Part shown: positions 13,437 through 16,374 of the stretch, piece after piece
How positions within the stretch are numbered: the first letter of the stretch is position 1
How the letters are laid out: each line of letters begins with the position of its first letter
Assembly: GCA_934573935.1 (NCBI GenBank)
Contig: CAKTMO010000029.1
Location: 1-16,374 of the forward strand
DNA length: 16,374 nt
Direction of reading: 5' to 3'
DNA from: an uncultured Oscillospiraceae bacterium
Lineage (GTDB): Bacteria > Bacillota > Clostridia > Oscillospirales > Oscillospiraceae
The notes under the pieces: model-generated
Told to the model about the DNA's origin: nothing
The model's database searches: none
The model's input: only the letters and a program-made list of their open reading frames with translations
Position numbers and translations under genes: made by a program

Positions 13437-13805
13437 CTATTCCCACATCAGCCGCAGCATGCGAACGGCCTCTTCCTCTGTCAATGAGCAGCCCTTGGCC
13501 AGTGTGACGATCTGGCTCATGTGGTCTTCGATCTGCTTTAAGTGCGCTTCGCGCACCAGTTCCAGGTTTTGCTCCGCCACGTAGCAGCCCTTGCCGGGGA
13601 CGCGGTCAATAAAGCCGTCCTTTTCCAGCTCGTCATAGGCGCGGGTGGTGGTGATCACGCTGATCCGCAGATCCTTTGCCAGCGCCCGAATGGAGGGAAG
13701 CGCCTCGCCAGGCGGCAGTGCGCCGGAGAGGATGGCGTTTTTGATCTGGACGTAGATCTGCTCGTAAATGGGTTTTCCGCTGGCGTTGCTGATGATCAGA
13801 TCCAA
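13437..13805 (-). CDS. GntR-family regulator, YtrA subfamily
   Basis: This 122-aa protein consists of a GntR winged helix (about 9-78: KPIYEQIYVQIKNAILSGAL, then LPSIRALAKDLRISVITTTRAYDELEKDGFI, then GKGCYV). A short helical tail (about 80-120) serves for dimerisation, the layout of the YtrA subfamily. The best start is a TTG at 13805 with GGAGGTG five bases upstream. The frame remains open to 13874 but only across the promoter. It leads the operon with the ABC ATPase and permease and should repress it, with release by an unknown signal, as known for YtrA. An inverted repeat overlaps its -10 box. Confidence 0.92.
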   Translation of the reverse strand: MDLIISNASGKPIYEQIYVQIKNAILSGALPPGEALPSIRALAKDLRISVITTTRAYDELEKDGFIDRVPGKGCYVAEQNLELVREAHLKQIEDHMSQIVTLAKGCSLTEEEAVRMLRLMWE

Positions 13806-13825
13806 GGAAGCACCTCCGTTACAAC

Positions 13826-13855
13826 TGCATATGTTCGATATGGACAGTATATGCA
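13826..13855 (-). promoter_or_regulatory. Inverted repeat at the ytrA-like operon promoter (probable operator)
   Basis: TGCATAT (13826-13832) and ATATGCA (13849-13855) are perfect inverted arms 16 bases apart. One arm overlaps the -10 box (13846-13851) and the other covers the early transcribed region. This is where an autorepressor of the GntR type would act. Binding is inferred. Confidence 0.55.
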
Positions 13856-13874
13856 CAGGAAAGTGATTTGTCAA
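13846..13874 (-). promoter_or_regulatory. Consensus promoter of the GntR-ABC operon
   Basis: On the - strand the -35 is a perfect TTGACA (13874-13869), the spacer is 17 bp and the -10 is TATACT (13851-13846). It starts transcription about 30 bases before the TTG start codon. With one mismatch to consensus it should be strong, which fits the need for a repressor. Confidence 0.9.
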
Positions 13875-13885
13875 GCCCTGAAAGC

Positions 13886-13921
13886 AAAAAATTTCCCAGC
13901 CTTTTGGCTGGGAAATTTTTT
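13886..13921 (-). terminator. Intrinsic terminator after the NlpC/P60 gene
   Basis: A perfect 16-bp stem (13886-13901 with 13906-13921) has a TTTT loop, with A6 on one side and T6 on the other. Read on the - strand it follows the hydrolase's stop by 11 bases and ends in six U. It separates that operon from the GntR-ABC promoter 12 bases further on. It is symmetric enough to work on both strands. Confidence 0.93.
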
Positions 13922-13932
13922 GGTACGTTATG

Positions 13933-15033
13933 TCAGAGTACGCGGCGGGCGGTCAGATAGCGGTTGGCATAATAGGACTCGCCAAGGCTGGAGATGATGA
14001 CGCCGCGGCTGGTGGAGGCATGGATGAACTGGTTGCCGCCCACATAGATGCCAACGTGACTGGCGGCGCTGCTGGTGTTATAGGTGCCGAAGAAGAACAC
14101 CAGGTCGCCGGGCTGCAGCTCGCTCTGAGAGACGGCGGAGCCGTTGTTGAGCTGGGGCGTGGCACCGTGGGCCAGGCTGACGCCGAAGTTGGAATATACG
14201 TACATGGTGAAGCCGGAGCAGTCAAAGCCGCTGCCGCTGGTGCCGCCATAGGCATAGGGCACGCCCAAATACTGCATGGCGAAATCTACCACGGCGCTGC
14301 CGGAACCGCTGCTGACAGCGGCGGTCTCGGTGCCGGCCTGCTCACTGCTGCCCTCGTCGGTTTTCTTCTCGTCCGTGGCGGCAGCCTTCTTCGCGGCGGG
14401 CTTGGCCGCGGCCTTGGGGGCGGGAGCCTCCTTGTCCATGGTCAGGTCCAGATCGTCGCCGGTGACGTAACCGGTTTTGTCGCCGCTCCTGACAGCGAAC
14501 CAGCCGTTATCCAGACCGGAGACCTCTACCCGATCACCGTCCTTCAGGGTGGCCAGCACTTCGCTGCCGCCGTCGGCCTCTTTCAGAAGGGACATCTCTT
14601 CGGCGTCCACCACACCATAGGTCTCGAACGCCTCGTCATATTTCAGCAGCTCGATGTATTCCGGCGGGATAAAGCCGGTGCAGTCGTTATAGCTGACGCG
14701 GAACCAGTCGTCCAGATCCTCGATCACGGAAACGATGGCGTCCAGTGGCAGAAGGATATAGACGTTGCTCTCCTCCGTGGGGTCAAAGAACAGGGGAACG
14801 TCCTTTTCCAGCACGCGGCCCACGGACTTGACCTTCGTCTCGCTGGGCAGCAGACGGGGGAGCGCCATCTGGTCGTTGACCTCCAAATCGGAGGTCAGTG
14901 CGGTTTTGATAACGGTGGCCTTCTGCACCGAGGAGGCATCGGTGGTGGTTGCCCAGGCGCAGACGGTGAAATTACATAACATTGCCGCGGACAGAACGGC
15001 CGCGGCAAGCTTACGGCTTTTGTGCGAACTCAT
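13933..15033 (-). CDS. Secreted SH3-domain NlpC/P60 peptidoglycan hydrolase
   Basis: This 366-aa exported cell-wall endopeptidase begins with a signal peptide at 1-29 (basic SSHKSRK, hydrophobic core, AWA cleavage site). Two bacterial SH3-like domains lie at about 72-132 and 140-196. A low-complexity Ala/Lys/Pro then Glu/Ser/Thr linker (about 199-245) leads to an NlpC/P60 domain (about 246-366). The catalytic triad is visible: C272 in DCSGF, H326 in SHVGIY and H338 in FIHAS. The enzyme should cut the D-Glu to meso-diaminopimelate (or Lys) bond of stem peptides, as known for the family. AAGGGGG precedes the ATG. It is the second gene after the 99-aa protein, 12 bases downstream. It could serve vegetative growth or germination; the sequence does not decide. 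Confidence 0.94.
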   Translation of the reverse strand: MSSHKSRKLAAAVLSAAMLCNFTVCAWATTTDASSVQKATVIKTALTSDLEVNDQMALPRLLPSETKVKSVGRVLEKDVPLFFDPTEESNVYILLPLDAIVSVIEDLDDWFRVSYNDCTGFIPPEYIELLKYDEAFETYGVVDAEEMSLLKEADGGSEVLATLKDGDRVEVSGLDNGWFAVRSGDKTGYVTGDDLDLTMDKEAPAPKAAAKPAAKKAAATDEKKTDEGSSEQAGTETAAVSSGSGSAVVDFAMQYLGVPYAYGGTSGSGFDCSGFTMYVYSNFGVSLAHGATPQLNNGSAVSQSELQPGDLVFFFGTYNTSSAASHVGIYVGGNQFIHASTSRGVIISSLGESYYANRYLTARRVL

Positions 15034-15045
15034 TGGGAAGCCCCC

Positions 15046-15345
15046 TTACAGTTTTCCGGCCAGCGCGCGCTCCAACCAGATGGAACCGACGTCCATCGCG
15101 GCGTACAGGCTGGTTTTTTCCGACTTTTTCACCACGCGGTCACGGGATTTCAGGTCGGGATCCGTCAGCTGCAGCTGCACGGATACGCGGGTGGCGACGT
15201 CCATATCCTGTTCCTTTTTGGATTCCAGGATCTGGAACATGACGATATACTTATCCGCCATGGAGCCATAGTAGATCAGATTGTCGATCCGGCGCAGGGG
15301 GTGATTTTTATAGATAAGGCCTTCGCCTTTTTTCACATCTGCCAT
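15046..15345 (-). CDS. Unrecognised 99-aa protein, co-transcribed with the NlpC/P60 hydrolase
   Basis: I do not recognise this small soluble protein. It begins MADVKKGEGLIYKNHPLRRIDNL, has a strand-like stretch with YYGSMADKYIVMFQIL, then a charged segment (ESKKEQDMD). Another strand follows (VATRVSVQLQLTD), then a basic stretch (KSRDRVVKKSEK) and a helical C terminus ending LERALAGKL. There is no signal peptide or membrane helix. The frame is open back to 15411, but AGGAGG (15357-15362) supports the ATG at 15345. A strong promoter lies 38 bases upstream, and the hydrolase gene follows after 12 bases, so both are one transcript. A role related to the hydrolase is possible but unproven. Confidence 0.8.
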   Translation of the reverse strand: MADVKKGEGLIYKNHPLRRIDNLIYYGSMADKYIVMFQILESKKEQDMDVATRVSVQLQLTDPDLKSRDRVVKKSEKTSLYAAMDVGSIWLERALAGKL

Positions 15346-15382
15346 GGGATATCTGTCCTCCTGTTTACAAGAATTACACATT

Positions 15383-15411
15383 AGTATAGCACAAAATGCC
15401 GCCGCTGTCAA
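15383..15411 (-). promoter_or_regulatory. Consensus promoter of the 99-aa protein and NlpC/P60 operon
   Basis: On the - strand there is a perfect TTGACA (15411-15406), a 17-bp spacer and TATACT (15388-15383), with TGC directly before the -10 (extended -10). This is among the strongest-looking promoters in the window and explains expression of both downstream genes. Confidence 0.92.
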
Positions 15412-15440
15412 ATCGCTGGAAGAAAAGTTGCAAAAATAGA

Positions 15441-15476
15441 CAAAAATTGGGGGAAATCATCTGATTTCCCCCAATT
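15441..15476 (-). terminator. Intrinsic terminator after ireB
   Basis: A perfect 14-bp stem (15445-15458 with 15463-15476) with an ATCT loop is followed, on the - strand, by a run of T (complement of 15442-15446). It begins 17 bases after the ireB stop. On the + strand no T run follows, so it acts on the - strand only. Confidence 0.92.
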
Positions 15477-15493
15477 CAATAGTGAATATGCCG

Positions 15494-15739
15494 TCAGATA
15501 TCCAGATACCGCTTGACCAGGATCTGCAAAAGCTCATCGCGGTCGATCTTGCAGATCAGCGTGCGGGCGCCGTTGTGATTGGTGATGTAGGTGGGGTCTT
15601 CCGACAGAATATAACCCACGATCTGGTTGACCGGATCGTAACCCTTTTCCTTCAGCGCCTCATACACCGAGGTCAGCACATGATGGATCTGTTCGTCCCG
15701 ATCCTCGGCCGCGTTGAATTTTCTGGTATAATCGTCCAT
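15494..15739 (-). CDS. ireB: IreB family regulatory phosphoprotein
   Basis: This 81-aa protein is of the IreB/UPF0297 (YrzL) family. In Enterococcus faecalis IreB is the substrate of the PASTA kinase IreK and acts in cephalosporin resistance. The family core is unmistakable: [38 protein letters not shown], then [14 protein letters not shown]5 is the only threonine in the N-terminal tail, where the kinase site lies in the enterococcal protein. The frame is open to 15784, but the promoter position and the family length place the start at the ATG at 15739, with AAAGGCGGTG as ribosome site. Unlike many Firmicutes, no ruvX or alaS neighbour is seen; upp lies upstream and the hydrolase operon downstream. 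Confidence 0.95.
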   Translation of the reverse strand: MDDYTRKFNAAEDRDEQIHHVLTSVYEALKEKGYDPVNQIVGYILSEDPTYITNHNGARTLICKIDRDELLQILVKRYLDI

Positions 15740-15795
15740 TGAGGCACCGCCTTTCTTTGCCAACTGCAATGGCCTGAAGCACATGGCATCGGATG

Positions 15796-15807
15796 ATAGA
15801 ATTCTAT
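15796..15807. promoter_or_regulatory. 12-bp palindrome at the ireB transcription start
   Basis: ATAGAATTCTAT is a perfect palindrome four bases downstream of the ireB -10 box, covering the expected transcription start. It could be an operator, or chance in an AT-rich leader. I have no factor to assign to it. Confidence 0.35.
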
Positions 15808-15811
15808 ACTA

Positions 15812-15840
15812 ATTATACGCCCATCGACCGAAGCTGTAAA
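15812..15840 (-). promoter_or_regulatory. Promoter of ireB
   Basis: On the - strand the -35 is TTTACA (15840-15835), the spacer is 17 bp and the -10 is a perfect TATAAT (15817-15812). It lies between the upp stop and ireB, so ireB can be transcribed on its own. No terminator is seen after upp, so read-through is also likely. Confidence 0.88.
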
Positions 15841-15849
15841 GAGGTATTT

Positions 15850-16374
15850 TTACTTTGTGCCGAAAATTCGGTCACCCGCGTCGCCCAGACCAGGCACGAT
15901 GTAGCCGTTTTCGTTCAGGTGATCGTCCAGCGCAGCGCAGTAGATCTCCACATCGGGGTGACGGTCATAGATGAACTGCACGCCCTCGGGTGCGGCCACC
16001 AGAATCATCAGCTTGATGTTCTTGCAGCCCAGCTCCTTCATCTTGGTGATGGCCATATCCGCGCTGCCGCCGGTGGCCAGCATGGGATCCACAATCAGCA
16101 CATCGCGCTCGGCGATATCCTTGGGGTATTTCAGGAAGTAGAAATGGGGCTCCAGCGTTTCCTCGTCGCGGTACATGCCGATATGCGCCACGCGGGCGGA
16201 GGGGATCAGATTGAGGATACCATCCTCAAAGCCCAGACCTGCACGGAGGATAGGAACGATGGCCATTTTCTTACCGGCCAGCACAGGCATTTCGCAGGTA
16301 CACAGGGGCGTCTCGATGGTCTTGAGGGTGGTGGGCAGGTCACGGGTGGCCTCGTAGGTCAGCAGCATGGCGAT
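15850..16374 (-). CDS. upp: Uracil phosphoribosyltransferase (N terminus outside the window)
   Basis: This enzyme makes UMP from uracil and phosphoribosyl diphosphate in pyrimidine salvage. The visible 174 residues cover most of the protein, and the frame runs off the right edge. About 35 N-terminal residues are missing relative to the usual length of about 209. Clear family motifs are [12 protein letters not shown], the region [13 protein letters not shown], the phosphoribosyl-diphosphate loop [14 protein letters not shown], and the uracil-binding C terminus [17 protein letters not shown]. An internal ATG at 16368 is not the start, because the family pattern continues before it. It ends 10 bases before the ireB -35 box. 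Confidence 0.96.
   Translation of the reverse strand: MAMLLTYEATRDLPTTLKTIETPLCTCEMPVLAGKKMAIVPILRAGLGFEDGILNLIPSARVAHIGMYRDEETLEPHFYFLKYPKDIAERDVLIVDPMLATGGSADMAITKMKELGCKNIKLMILVAAPEGVQFIYDRHPDVEIYCAALDDHLNENGYIVPGLGDAGDRIFGTK

Noticed and set aside
13886..13921. The AT-rich stem as an attachment site or mobile-element end
   Set aside because: It is a typical A-stem-T bidirectional terminator placed just after a stop codon; no integrase, transposase or direct repeat is nearby.
13930..14979. A 349-codon, Gly/Ala-rich open frame on the + strand
   Set aside because: It mirrors the NlpC/P60 gene, whose signal peptide, domains and catalytic triad are clear. The Gly/Ala repeats are the complement of its Ala/Thr/Ser codons.

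Overview
The window looks like a core chromosomal stretch from a GC-rich, spore-forming member of the Clostridia. The complete eight-gene spoIIIA operon, the asp23-nusB-xseA-xseB-ispA order, ireB and upp all point there. GC-rich coding with a strong codon-position bias is what I would expect of the Oscillospiraceae (Oscillibacter, Dysosmobacter, Flavonifractor types); that family assignment is inference. No rRNA, tRNA, CRISPR array, insertion sequence or prophage was seen.

Left part, + strand. The last codons of an unknown gene run into a small 2Fe-2S subunit of a molybdenum hydroxylase (24-536), closed by a strong terminator. A near-consensus sigma-E promoter (611-639) then starts spoIIIAA to spoIIIAH (668-5310). 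Most of these eight genes overlap by 1-4 bases. Together they encode the mother-cell ATPase, membrane proteins and ring proteins of the SpoIIIA-SpoIIQ feeding-tube channel. A housekeeping promoter (5455-5483) restarts transcription for asp23 and nusB. An intrinsic terminator sits between nusB and xseA. xseA, xseB and ispA (exonuclease VII and farnesyl diphosphate synthase) follow, closed by a terminator at 8750-8786.

Middle part, + strand, apparently accessory. A 205-aa regulator combines a GntR winged helix, a helical linker and an RCK_C (TrkA-C) domain, as in the c-di-AMP-binding osmotic repressor BusR. Its promoter is straddled by a 36-bp bipartite inverted repeat. Fifteen bases after the downstream palindrome begins a sodium/solute symporter gene with a TTG start. 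This looks like a self-contained osmolyte or solute-uptake module controlled by a small ligand. A solitary NapH-like membrane iron-sulfur protein follows (11113-11955).

Right part, - strand. A YtrA-type GntR regulator, an ABC ATPase and an ABC permease (13805 down to 11961) form one operon. Its consensus promoter overlaps an inverted repeat. Next is a second operon: an unrecognised 99-aa protein and a secreted SH3-NlpC/P60 peptidoglycan hydrolase. Then comes ireB, with its own promoter, and finally the 3' part of upp, which runs off the window.

The most interesting element is the BusR-like regulator/symporter pair with its operator architecture. The rest is well-explained sporulation and housekeeping DNA with unusually clear promoters and terminators.
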